Shown one piece after another: positions 1 to 9,855 of a stretch of 64,000 bases of DNA. Within the stretch, counting starts at the first letter, position 1. Each line of letters begins with the position of its first letter. This DNA is from Filobasidium wieringae (taxonomy: Eukaryota; Basidiomycota; Tremellomycetes; Filobasidiales; Filobasidiaceae), in NCBI GenBank assembly GCA_001600055.1, contig BCIV01000019.1, positions 491,039-555,038 of the forward strand. Direction: 5' to 3'. A program made the translations under genes and the position numbers. The notes beneath the pieces were generated by a model. That model was not told the DNA's origin and ran no database searches. It saw only the letters and a list, made by a program, of their open reading frames with translations.

Positions 1-691
1 TCTTCAGGTACGCGTACATCAGATCTCGTGTGACCAGACCAGATGTCGAAGAAAGGCAAGTAACTGCAATAAGTTGTCACTGCCAATGCTGACCAGCTCA
101 GATATACTACTTCAAAAGCGCTGGGAAATGGGGTTCATATTGAGATCTAGGTGTAAACATGTGTGAGTGTGAACCTGAATCTTGCTCTACGTTTTCCTTT
201 ATACGGGACAACCATTCTTGCCATGTATTTGCGTAACACTGAGCTGTTAAACGAATAAGAATCAGATCATCCCTTCTCGGCGGTTCGCAAGACAGATTCC
301 ACGCTTGTGCTTTGGTCTTCTACATTTAGGACGAACTATAGACAGCTTAGCTTAGCTATATCAATCCTTACCCAATGTGATTGTTGAGGTCAGGTGACGA
401 AAAGAATGTATGTGGTCCTCGAAAGCACCAGATACTGCCTGAAAAAGGAGCCAAATGAATGCTGGCTCCTCCTCAGATTTTGCAGCGCAGTAGCTGATGG
501 TCCGCGTGATCAATGGTCGCCCTGCTTCTTCCCGCAGTGCAGGCGAAGACCTAGACATATGTATATTATAAGGCCAATTCAGAGGAATGACACTAAACAG
601 CATCCTCCACCCTGTTTACTGAAAAGTCTTGACTGGACTATCACGCTCGATTGACTTAACTGAAAATTTACTTCAATTCGGTTTCCAAGCT
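1..691. other. Intergenic, no gene seen
   Basis: No conserved coding pattern is visible on either strand; the short open frames overlap and lack family features. A TATA-like stretch (TATATTATAAG) at 562-572 lies about 120 nt before the ATG at 692 and could serve the first gene. Confidence 0.5.
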
Positions 692-1390
692 ATGCCGAGC
701 CTCTCTTGTGAAGATCTCTCGACGGATCCTACGTTAAGGGATGTCTCGAGTACAGACTCAATTCTTACTTCCGAGGCGAGCGACCGTAGCGTTATGATAC
801 TGTCGACTGGGACTCATAGCTCAGCAGAGAATCAAGAGACGATCTCAAGTCAGGCCACGGCATCCAATATGGCGGATGGACCGTCTGCTCCTCCTCGTCA
901 TGTGCCTTACGTGAGAGATGAGGTGATCAAAGACCGGACCTCACCGACGCTGGATGACATCCTCAGGAAAGCCAGCAACGGAAAATACAATGGAACATGT
1001 TTGTCGCAGGCCCAAATAGTCACATGCGAACTTGCTGAGAGATTGTGCACGCTCGCTATCTCTTTATTCGAAAATAGGACACCCAAACGTATGACGCGAC
1101 TTGTGGCACTACGAGAGGAAATATGGGGATGGTTTGCGGAAGGCTTCGACGAGTGGGAACACTTCGATGAAGATACCATCGACGATCTGAACATCTGGTT
1201 GGCTAAAACAATCGAAACTTTGCAGGAAGAGCACAAGGAGATCGAAACTGCACTCGCAGCGAACCAAAGCGCCGGAAGGATCTCACACGAACGCCGCAGG
1301 CTTCAGCGAGCAAGTTGGCGAGAAAGGCAAAGCATTGAGCGGAGAGAACAGACCAGTTCAACCGAACGTGTAGATCGAGTAGATCGTTGA
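692..1390 (+). CDS. Unrecognised protein, tandem paralog A
   Basis: Single-exon frame of 232 residues. I do not recognise the family. It is clearly related to the next gene downstream. Shared blocks are APPRHVPYVRDE (residues about 66-77), TLDDILRKA (85-93), a Cys/Leu segment CELAERLC (111-118), and IWGWFAEGFDEWEHFDED (about 149-166). The N-terminal 60 residues are Ser/Thr-rich and poorly conserved. The C-terminal 50 residues are Arg/Glu-rich and helical-looking and are absent from paralog B. The frame is open upstream of the ATG at 692, but no earlier ATG is present. No signal peptide or membrane segment is seen. The conserved tryptophans suggest a small folded domain, function unknown. Confidence 0.65.
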   Translation: MPSLSCEDLSTDPTLRDVSSTDSILTSEASDRSVMILSTGTHSSAENQETISSQATASNMADGPSAPPRHVPYVRDEVIKDRTSPTLDDILRKASNGKYNGTCLSQAQIVTCELAERLCTLAISLFENRTPKRMTRLVALREEIWGWFAEGFDEWEHFDEDTIDDLNIWLAKTIETLQEEHKEIETALAANQSAGRISHERRRLQRASWRERQSIERREQTSSTERVDRVDR

Positions 1391-1918
1391 TTGGTCTCAA
1401 GCTGAATCCACCCTTACTTGCTTTCGGATGAAAGAATGTCTAGGTCAAGCTGGGGCGGGATATGTCACTAGGTTGAGCTTCATTGTTGTACGTTTCAACT
1501 GTCTTGTACACGTGTATGGCCGTTTCCATGATACACGAGAATCATTGACATCGTCCCGATCTCGCTACATCGCATCATAGCATGGCCTGTCTACCATGTC
1601 AGTCGGGCTGCGGGCCACAGCCTCCTGCTCTACAAGTCGGCTTCACGACGCGCGGATGACGCGAAACAAAGGAGGGCGGTCTTCAAGATGTCATCATAGG
1701 ACTCGTGTCTTCGAGCTACCTTTCTTTCTACTTCCATTGTGAGTTCGCCTTCTTGGTTTACGGGCAAACCAGACAGATATATAGAAGAGGAAGAACGGCA
1801 AGGGGTCTCTGTTTGCCACAGTGGTTCGAATATACATCCTTATCGACAGATCCTCAGCTTCGTCGCTTCCTACGTCTGATTTAGCTGCTTAGATCTACTG
1901 AGCTTTTACTACACACCA
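1391..1918. other. Intergenic between paralogs, TATA-like element
   Basis: No gene seen. TATATAG at 1778-1784 sits about 140 nt before the ATG of paralog B, a spacing similar to that of the TATA-like stretch before paralog A. Confidence 0.4.
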
Positions 1919-2440
1919 ATGCGCCGTGATCCAACGACGAGCTGCAACTCAAGCCAAAGTCCCAAATCGGAGACTGGCAGCGTCATGACCCCACCCGACT
2001 ATGATAGCTTCACTCTTGATCAATCTAAAGCCCCAACAGAAACATTGGAAGAGAAATCAACTGCTCCCCCTCAGCACATACCATGCGTCAGGGACGAGAA
2101 CGTGAAGGATGAGGAGGAACACACACTGGATGACTTGATGCAGAAGGCCATAATCGGGCCAGACAGATATCCGCCTCTATCAGCCCAAGGAGTGGAGATT
2201 TGTGAGCTCACATGGAAACTATGTGTCTCAGCCAAATGTATGTACGAGGGAAACCTTGGAAAACGGTCTGGAATACGCAAGATACGCAAGATACGCAAGA
2301 AGCTGTGGGGATGGTTCGCCGAGGATTTCTCGCAGTGGGATCTTCATGATACGAGAGATTTCATAGAGTTGGGGAGGTGGTTGGAACAGGAATATCCTCC
2401 ATTGTGGAAAGCTTATCTTGGTCATGTTTGTAGGCAGTGA
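1919..2440 (+). CDS. Unrecognised protein, tandem paralog B
   Basis: Single-exon frame of 173 residues, not recognised beyond its relation to the upstream gene. It matches paralog A in APPQHIPCVRDE (about 48-59), TLDDLMQKA (67-75), CELTWKLC (95-102) and LWGWFAEDFSQWDLHD (about 129-144). It stops soon after the WGWFAE block and so lacks the Arg/Glu-rich tail of paralog A. A short internal tandem repeat of the codons for IRK (about residues 119-127) adds basic residues just before the WGWFAE block. Head-to-tail arrangement with a gap of about 530 nt implies local duplication followed by divergence. Cellular role unknown. Confidence 0.65.
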   Translation: MRRDPTTSCNSSQSPKSETGSVMTPPDYDSFTLDQSKAPTETLEEKSTAPPQHIPCVRDENVKDEEEHTLDDLMQKAIIGPDRYPPLSAQGVEICELTWKLCVSAKCMYEGNLGKRSGIRKIRKIRKKLWGWFAEDFSQWDLHDTRDFIELGRWLEQEYPPLWKAYLGHVCRQ

Positions 2441-2678
2441 GCCATGTAGAAAGGGTCTTTGCACGCAGATGTAGTGCGGTCTCGCCGATCATATCGCATG
2501 AAACTATGCGTTCTCGTTACAGATTCATCATCGTCGCGTCGCGTCGATCAATCTCGGTATCTAGGTCTCGATAATTCCAGCTTGGTTTCGCTATGTCCAA
2601 CGTTGCAAGTCCCCTTCACTCTGATCCATCTAGCATAGCTATCATTACACATAACCAACAGCACGGATAGGAGAAGAA

Positions 2679-3527
2679 ATGGCACCCACCGAACCCGTAT
2701 CCACTACCGCTTCGAATGCAAAGGGAGGGAAGGCCAAGTCCGGAGAGGACAGGAAGGTCATGCAGACCAGGAGTGCGAAGGCTGGGTTATGTGTAAGTCT
2801 CTCCGTTCCAATTATTCTTGTTCCAATTGTTCTTGATTGTCGAGGAAGCATTTGGAGACTTCCCCTCAATGAAATCGAACCGAGACTGATCTCGCTACGA
2901 CTCCTTTGTCGCCGTATTTCCCACCTCGCAGTTCCCAGTCGGACGTATCCACCGTTTCCTGAAGAAATCAACCAACAACCAAATCAGGATCGGAGCTAAA
3001 TCAGCCGTCTATGTGGCCGCTATTTTGGAATACCTCACTGCGGAGGTTTTGGAACTGGCCGGTTCGTAGCGTATTGACCTGCTGTCGGGAAACGTTCAGA
3101 TCTGATTCGCTATGCCCTTTTCCTCCCTTCTCCGATGTTCGTTTCTTTTCCTCCTTCTATGCTTCTCCTCATCTTTTCCCCGCCAATATAGGAAACGCCG
3201 CCAAAGATCTCCGGGTCAAACGTATCACTCCTCGACACTTGCAATTAGCTATCAGGGGTGATGAAGAGTTGGACGCGATGATCCAAGCGACTATCGCTGG
3301 GGGAGGAGTTTTACCTCATATTCACAAGGTACGTTTCGCTTCCCGCTTCGGTCGCTTTGGGAGATCAAATAAATGGAGGAGGTCGAATGGGTGCTAGAAT
3401 TGAAAGGGGTAGGATATGGGACTGATCATTTCCCTTCGTCTTACCTTACGGTTTATAGGCTCTTGTGGTGAAAGGAGCGAACAACAAAGGCCCAGGAAAG
3501 AAAGGCGTAGCTTCCCAACCCGTCTAA
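2679..3527 (+). CDS. HTZ1: Histone H2A.Z variant
   Basis: Exons 2679-2792, 2932-3061, 3192-3328 and 3459-3527 join in frame to a protein of about 149 residues. It is the H2A.Z replacement histone, deposited by SWR1-type remodellers at promoters and boundaries. The fold is complete: [50 protein letters not shown] and the H2A.Z-type C-terminal docking region [16 protein letters not shown]. The H2A.Z acidic patch ([10 protein letters not shown] with DEELD) is intact. The N-tail is Lys-rich and a little longer than in yeast or animals. The first splice gives AGLC-FPVG where most H2A proteins have AGLQ or AGLT, so that donor could be checked with RNA. Family assignment is secure. Confidence 0.93.
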
Positions 3528-4776
3528 ACATCCCCTTCCTTCGGTTCTTTTCAAAATCGTACGTCCCCCTCTCTCTCTAGATCTTATCACACCCCAAATG
3601 TCACCCATTGACCAACACCTCATTCACCCCGTGCACAGTCCTTCGTTCGTTCGCACTTCGTTTCGCTCAGTTTCGTTTTCACCCCGGTCAGATCAAGATG
3701 ATGGACCGGTGGGTTTTGTAGAAGAACAGTGGATGGTCATGCATTTTTCTCCCTTGTTGTGGTTCATTGGAAGACGTCCGTTCAGCCGATAACTCTCGAG
3801 CTACGATCCTATTTGTCTCTTTGGTTGTTTCTTCTTATTGGCTCTATACGTCCTAGACGAGGGACACTTGCCCTCTTTTTCTGTACACACATGTGAACTA
3901 AAAGCCTCAGCACTACAGAATCGGGCAAAAACAAGAGATCTACGGGCGAATCGAACTGGTGATGCGCCATTGTTATGGAATCTTTTATTTCGGTAGGCCG
4001 GACCAGGTTACTAGCTAGGCTAAAAGGCCACTGAAGCTGAAGCGGCGAAAAATATAAATCGATACCATCACCGCTGCCTACGTTTGATAATCACGCAGCC
4101 GGCTTCTATCTAGAATTTGCTGATCCTCGATATCCAGGCCTCCCTTTTACCAATGGGTTAGGAACCATGTAATCAGCTGACTCTGACGGTTGACGTTTTA
4201 GACAGAGAACAAAAGGGTACGAACGTAAGCGCGTGATCGGATGAACGATGAAACGTTTCAGGGTGAGACACGGGTATAGAAGCGATTCGTTCATGTCCGG
4301 ATCGACGGATTTGAGATCGATCAGCAATCAGCAAGTTGAATCGTCAGATCTCATCATTCAGAGGTAGAAACTGGTCTGAATCGTTAAAGTGCAAGTGGAC
4401 AACTCGGATCGCTCAACGTGATTGGCTGAGAGGATCAGACTGCTCGCTCATCTCGTTCGTCGATCTTTGATGGACATCGCTGTTACTTCAGAATTTGATC
4501 TCATGTGTTGATCTGTCCGTAGCTATCATATCGCACCTGGTACCTGGACAAACCTTTCGACAACTGTCACACATACAACTAGCAAATAGTCTACCGACAT
4601 CACTCGCAGCGCATAGAGTCGATCAGGCTGGATACCCGTCCACAAAGAGATCAGAAAGAGTCATCTTTGTCCTCCAGGTAGCTAAGGGGGATCAGATACC
4701 GTAAAGTACGATCCGAACGCTTAGTCTGATCATATGTTCTCACAGACGTCTCCACTTGAAGAGAACACCATACACG
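3528..4776. other. Intergenic, no gene seen
   Basis: About 1.25 kb between the H2A.Z gene and the Arg-Thr-repeat gene. It starts with the T/C-rich H2A.Z 3' flank. No frame has family features, and no tRNA-like cloverleaf was found. It may hold the 3' UTR of H2A.Z and the promoter or 5' UTR of the next gene. Confidence 0.45.
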
Positions 4777-5840
4777 ATGATCCGCTCGACCCCTATTCCC
4801 AGTCGACAGCCATTCGACGCTCAACCTTCTTTCGTACTCCGGACTGAGGGATACTTGGTTCAACCGGATACCCGGGGGGTTAGGAACTGGAGTTCCGATA
4901 TCAACTGGTCGTCTGCCGTACCGAACGATAGGGTTGGGGCACCCAGAGCGATGAAAGATCGAATGGATCAAACGAGTTCGAATTCCAAACAAATCGATCC
5001 GATCCCTTTCCCCCAATTTTACCGACCTTTCGAATCTCATTCGACTCTCCTTCTTACCCCCCGCTCGACCTTTCAAACCGATCCTGGATCTGAACCATCT
5101 CACGTCCTACCTCAAGGACCATCTCATCTCCCTCCCTATCATCCCCAAGCTCATGGATATCCTTCAACCTCTATCGCCCCGAAATCTATAAGTCAACCTC
5201 TTGAGGAACCTGTACAGCTTGATCAGGCGGATTACGAGACGGCTGTGATCCTATGTAACCTGTCGGGGAGGAACGGTCTCTCGCATAATTCTACGCATCA
5301 AGGATGGGGGGGACGAGGGGGGAATTCGAGGGACGGTTATTCGGAGGATGAAGAGGTGAGCTCAGACGTCTGATTAGTAGGGTATGGATTGTTTATTATC
5401 GGGTTTGTCACAGAGATTCGGACATCGATCAAACGGACAGATTTATATGCCTGATAGGACCCCTAAAGTGCGTTCCTATGCTATTCCTAATAACCGGCGA
5501 TCTGAAAGTCAACTGACCTTACGTTTCAATGATCATATAGTATACCAACCCTCAACTCGCTGATAAAACCTCGACAGCTGCCCCACGCCCGACTCATCAT
5601 CCCTACTCTACAACCCCCAAGTACCCGACGGAACAACCCGAATCGTACAAAGAGGAACGATTCTCAACTCAAGAAATCACCGCTCGAACCCGTACCCGTA
5701 CACGTACCCGCACGCGTACTCGTACCGGTAGTTCAGGATCGAAGGAGAACGAATGGGAGTGGAAGGAGGTTTTTGTTTTTCCTGATAAGAAGGGGGTGAG
5801 GAGGGAGTATCGAGCTGGCGTGAGGGGGTTGAAGGAGTAG
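4777..5840 (+). CDS. Unrecognised protein with Arg-Thr repeat
   Basis: Exons 4777-5355, 5414-5467 and 5541-5840 keep frame and give about 310 residues. I do not recognise a family. The N-terminal 190 residues are rich in Pro, Ser, Gln and His and look disordered, followed by an acidic EDEE patch at the first splice. The middle exon encodes RFGHRSNGQIYMPDRTPK. The last exon has seven consecutive Arg-Thr dipeptides at about residues 259-272, followed by a compact tail with WEWKEVFVFPDKKG. No signal peptide or membrane segment is seen. The low-complexity character and basic repeat suggest a nucleic-acid-associated or regulatory protein, but this is only a guess. An upstream non-coding exon is possible. 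Confidence 0.6.
5685..5726 (+). repeat. Seven-copy hexanucleotide repeat (Arg-Thr)
   Basis: Seven tandem CGNACN units in frame in the last exon of the preceding gene encode seven Arg-Thr dipeptides. The third bases vary (CGA, CGT, CGC; ACC, ACA, ACG, ACT), so the peptide repeat is older or more constrained than a fresh DNA slippage product. Confidence 0.85.
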
Positions 5841-6026
5841 GGTTGGATGTTGGATATCGGTTGGGTTGGGAAGATCATTGGGGGTTTGTTTTAGTTTCTT
5901 TTGGGAGTTGTGTTCGTATACGTATATATTGGATCGGAGTGTATGTATGTGGTGTATGATCTTTCGCATGTCCTTAAGTGTATATCTGGCTAGTCCTGTG
6001 ATCCGTCTCAATCCTCCGTCCATTGA

Positions 6027-6971
6027 TCAATATCTAACTCGCGTCGGTACCGTCCTGTAAGCTCCCATCTGTTGTTTAGGAGGTGGCATCCGGCGGCTCT
6101 GATTACCATACCCCGGACGAGGTGTCGTATCCGCTGTCACTGCGGCCCCATAAGTAGGCTCTAGTTGTTCCTTCGTCCCTTCCGTCATCTTACGCTTGTC
6201 CCGATGTCGGACGCATACTAGGAGGACGAACATGATGAGGAACATCGCGCTTGCTGCTGTCCCTACCACGATCACTGCGGCGGCGCTATAAGCACAGGTC
6301 TCACTTGATGTGAAGGGATGGTATCGCTTACCGGTGGTCTGAGGACTGCTCCGATGTGCGGAATGTTTGGCTATGGTGGTCTCCTCAAGTGAACCGGGGA
6401 ATGCGGAAGGTACTTGGTTCGCGTCTGACGAACTTGAGCACGGTCAGGATTTGCTTACACACGGTATAGAGGATCACTCACAAAATGCCTTGGAATCGTA
6501 TGAAGCGAAGAGAGTGCTAGCGGGTGCAATTGAGGTTGATGAGGCGGTCGATGGTGCCGAGGTTGAAGAATTGCTGAGACTCTGTGTCATACTGGATGTT
6601 CGGACAGAACTCGCGACGCTTTCTGAAGGCGATGTTGCGCTGCTTGATTTCGAAGTAGGGGCCGACTCGACTGAACGGGTTCTGTCAGTCGGAGAGGACA
6701 CCGATACTGATACGTCTCTCTGAGTTGTGTGGACTTCTATATCAGTCCTCGATGGTATTGTAGTAGATGAGCTCGATGCTAGGGGCAAGGCTCTGGTAGT
6801 CTCCGCTGCGGACAGATCTGAAGTTGACCGAACGTTTGCAGTGGTCGCCTCTCGGTCGATAGGTAAGGTTGATGTCACATGTCGGAGAGTAGACGAAATG
6901 TCAATATCGTCTGTATTCGATCCTTCCGTTTCGTCTCCGTATCCCAGCAAATCCGTGTCCGTGCGGTCCAT
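6027..6971 (-). CDS. Single-pass membrane protein, Ser/Thr-rich
   Basis: Exons 6971-6482, 6424-6332 and 6274-6027 keep frame to give about 276 residues. Residues 1 to about 190 are dominated by Ser, Thr and Ala, typical of a heavily O-glycosylated wall-facing segment. One hydrophobic helix follows (VIVVGTAASAMFLIMFVLLV), then a basic stop-transfer patch (RHRDKRK) and a cytoplasmic tail of about 50 residues rich in Pro, Gly and Tyr. This is the layout of fungal Wsc/Mid2-type surface sensors, but no cysteine-rich WSC domain is present. The odd point is the N-terminus: the first ATG gives an acidic, non-hydrophobic start with no signal peptide, so a 5' exon may be missing from this model. Confidence 0.6.
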
Positions 6972-7343
6972 GTTGATTTGTAGCTTCGGTCCTTATCAAA
7001 ATCTCGCGCGAGTTCATGTCACAATCGTATGTCTGCCTAGTATCGAATGAACAGTAGTCGGTTCTATAGCTTTCAACTTCACCACATCACGAGTATCCAC
7101 TTCAAAACAATATCTTACGGACCTCCTTTGTTTGACCCCTTTATTGCGGTTTCCGTCGAAAGGTACCTTTAAAGGGGTCACTGCCGAGCGGTCGAAGGGG
7201 CTTTTGTACATTTCAGAAGAGGGTTGGTTGCGAGCGCGTAACCAGATTATCAGTCTGCTTGGAGACCATATGGGATTCGGTCTACAGAGCTGGGGGTGGA
7301 GAGAGGGAAGCTTCTAAAGCGACTCTCAGCCGATTGAGGTTGA

Positions 7344-7736
7344 GTGGTTGATAAGTCAACATGCGACGTACCCCAAGAAAAACATGCACCGACCACCCTG
7401 ACTGCCAACAATGGCAAGGACTTGTTGCCTGATTATCGTATATACCTGGATACAGATGGCGAGATCAGGAGAATCGCAGTGCTGCCCAAAAATCGACATG
7501 TGCAGGAAGGCTGGGGTCTTACCCTCGACAATATCAAGCCAGGAGTCGAGGTTGACGGCGGAATAGCCAATCTGCAAACACGTGTTGTTCTGGACGAAGA
7601 TCGCGATACATAACGACGAAGATCACGATACATACCTCACGTCCGGCCACTACAAGGTTAAGGTTGACATGTTGCCACCGCTGAGATCGAAATCACAGGC
7701 CGGGAAGACCAGCTGGTTGTCAAGGGGTAAACGCTC
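7344..7736 (+). pseudogene. Possible broken gene of unknown type
   Basis: The frame starting near 7344 encodes a beta-rich looking peptide (DYRIYLDTDGEIRRIAV, then GWGLTLDNIKPGVEVDGG). It runs into TAA at 7611 exactly inside a 22-bp imperfect tandem duplication. Reading with only one copy of the duplicated unit would carry the frame on through HDTYLTSGHYKVKV. A second frame change near 7668 would then lead to ATAEIEITGREDQLVVKG and a stop. I do not recognise the family and give no function. The case rests on protein-like composition and the frame-breaking duplication; chance open frames remain possible. Confidence 0.3.
7593..7636 (+). repeat. 22-bp imperfect tandem duplication
   Basis: Units 7593-7614 and 7615-7636 match at 20 of 22 positions (both start GACGAAGATC). 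The length is not a multiple of three, so it shifts the reading frame of the surrounding open segment and brings in a TAA stop. Confidence 0.85.
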
Positions 7737-8302
7737 CTCACCTCATCACCGTGTATCTCCTGTTCAAGGATAGTATTTACTTGGGGACTCGTCATTCCGT
7801 CGGCGATGCGTTTTGTATTAATGGTTTCCACCAAGCACCCGGACGCTTCTACCCGATCTCTGGAAGGTAAGCGCTATTCGAGTCTCGTGAAGGAGGAAGG
7901 TTTTCAGGACGAGGTGGATCAACCCTGATCCTGACGATCTACTTGTTGAATGCGTTGGATGAGCAGAACAGCCCGTGAAGTCGTTTTGCCAACTTTCCTA
8001 CACGCGCGCTTCGAAGAGCCTGAAGATTAGCTTGATCCATCGATCGACGTATCGGTCGGAGCTACGACAATGAGACGAGATACCAAGCGCATCTCCATCC
8101 ACGATCATCACCCACGCACCCAATTCAGTCCGAGCGGAAAAGATAACGAGCGTGGGATAACCATCATGCATGATCGTGACAACTAAAACAAACGGAAAGA
8201 CCAAGTCCACTAAACGACGACGAAACTCGGTTGTACGGGGTATGTAAAAACGTCCTCACTCCACCTCCACCTCCACTTTCCCCCCACCTCACCTCGACTG
8301 GA

Positions 8303-9855
8303 TCAGGCGAGGACCAAAAGCCCACCCCCGATAACCCCAGCGAGGGCGACCAACAACCCTCCCATCGCGCCTCCATTCCCGACGACCATCCTCTCCGCCC
8401 CACCCTGGGCGGCGGAGGTGGTGGCGGCCGCATCGGCAGTGACGACCGAGTTGGTGGCCTGACGGCTTGTGGACCCGGTACGGGAGACTGAGCCGGTGGA
8501 TGATACTCCGCTGCTAGCGCTGCCGGTACGGGATGCGGAGGACATCATCGTGGTCGATGCTGGGCTGGAGGCGCCCGGTGCTAATGGGGTTTGAGCGACG
8601 ACGACAAAGTCCTGCGTGTTGATTCCATCTGTAAATCCCATCCGAATATCATATCAGTCCTCTCGTCCGTATCTCTCTCCTTTCAAACGTAGGGGGACTA
8701 GACGACTCACTGGCAATGGTGGAATAGGTAGTACATTGACTGACGGCAGGGGTAGTAGCGGGTCCACTGGGGGTGACTTCCTGCCCGATCGTCCAGTAGG
8801 CAAGGGTACCCTGATCGGTATAAGATCCGGTGTATCGTTGACGGAAAGTCGATGTCGATCCGTTAGCGAGCTATAGCGAGTGATTGTTGCCTGTGAGCTA
8901 TGGTTTGGAGGACGAAAGCATAGAGAGGGCGTGGTGATGCTTACGGGATAAAGACCGGGGGCTTCACCGACATCGGCTTCACAAGAGGTGAACGAGTTGT
9001 TATTGTACATGTTGACGGAGGGCATGACGAACGCGCAACCCATCACATCTAGTTCGCTGTGATAGTGTAGTACGCAAGGACGAAGATCAGCAAGCCAAAA
9101 ACGAAATCGGAAACGACACGGAACGATCCGACTTACTGCTCACACATCAAAGCCGTCGTCATCCCATCCCTAACGCCGGTACAGATCCTCATGCAAAACT
9201 GATCATGACTGACGAAACTCATCCACTCCTCGTAAAACACGTCCCGACCGGAGACGTTGGAAGTGACGTTCCCTCCGATCGGGTTCCCCACGTTCTCCGC
9301 CCCGTGCGGGTCGAGCTCGCCACCGCTGTCCCCGTAGGGGATGTTGAGACGGGTCCCGTCCCAGAGCCCGTTGATCTGGACGTAGAGGTCGGTCTTCACG
9401 AACTATGTGATGAAGCGGGGGTGATGATGAGTATTCGAGCACAAGTTCGATCCATGACGAGGGAGACCCACGTGAGCAGCCTGGATGGTCCCATCGGGGA
9501 TCAACCTCGCTCCGTTCCTAGGCTTGGTACACCAAGCGACGACGATAGGCTCGACGTTCCCTATCAAACTATCGGGGCCGGGTTCGGGGGGTCCGTAGAT
9601 ACAAAAGTCATCCACGCTGTTGAGCGTGAGGAGACGGGAGAAGGAGGTTTGGTTCACTGTTGATCCGGGCGCGGCGATCTCGGGGGTCTAGAGGCCGGGC
9701 GAGGCGTCAGTGAAGTAGGAGGGACAAAGGGAGGGGCATGAACGTACGTCGGGGTTGGTAGCACCGTTAGGGAACCAAGCCTCGATTCCATCCCTCGTCT
9801 GAGCGTTTGCTAAGAGGGGTACGAGGGCGAATAGAGTGGTGAGGAGGAGTTGCAT
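8303..9855 (-). CDS. Secreted GPI-anchored glycoprotein
   Basis: Exons 9855-9748, 9687-9472, 9402-9137, 9056-8945, 8870-8711 and 8628-8303 join in frame to about 395 residues. A cleavable signal peptide is plain (MQLLLTTLFALVPLLANA). The mature start EAWFPNGATNPD leads into a cysteine-containing ectodomain with WCTKPRNGARLIPDG, GGELDPHGAENVGNPIGG and CEHELDVMGCAF. These are signature strings of a family of basidiomycete surface glycoproteins, some of which carry the name macrophage-activating glycoprotein in Cryptococcus annotations; I recall that name and could not check it. The last 80 residues are a Ser/Thr-rich stalk ending in a GPI-type hydrophobic tail (GGLLVALAGVIGGGLLVLA). Asn-X-Ser/Thr sites such as NQTS and NVTSN are present. 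Expected place: plasma membrane and wall. Biochemical function unknown. Confidence 0.82.

Larger units (their letters stand above)
6972..8302. other. Non-genic stretch with a possible relic
   Basis: No intact gene is recognised here. The part at about 7344-7736 (+) reads like a damaged coding region and is entered separately. A further open segment at about 7751-7867 (+), containing GDAFCINGFHQAPGRF, could belong to the same relic. The remaining sequence shows nothing I can name. Confidence 0.35.

Noticed and set aside
361..654. Overlapping open frames on both strands near the left end
   Set aside because: Short, composition-random, no ATG context or homology pattern; the two strands mask each other.
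1815..1835. GTTCGAAT-like string resembling a tRNA T-loop
   Set aside because: Flanking bases cannot form the T-stem or the rest of a cloverleaf.
6367..7050. Plus-strand frames of about 110 residues opposite the Ser/Thr-rich gene
   Set aside because: Shadow of the minus-strand coding sequence; no introns or family features of their own.
8231..9663. Plus-strand frames opposite the GPI glycoprotein
   Set aside because: Antisense shadows; the minus strand has a signal peptide, consistent splice phases and a GPI tail.
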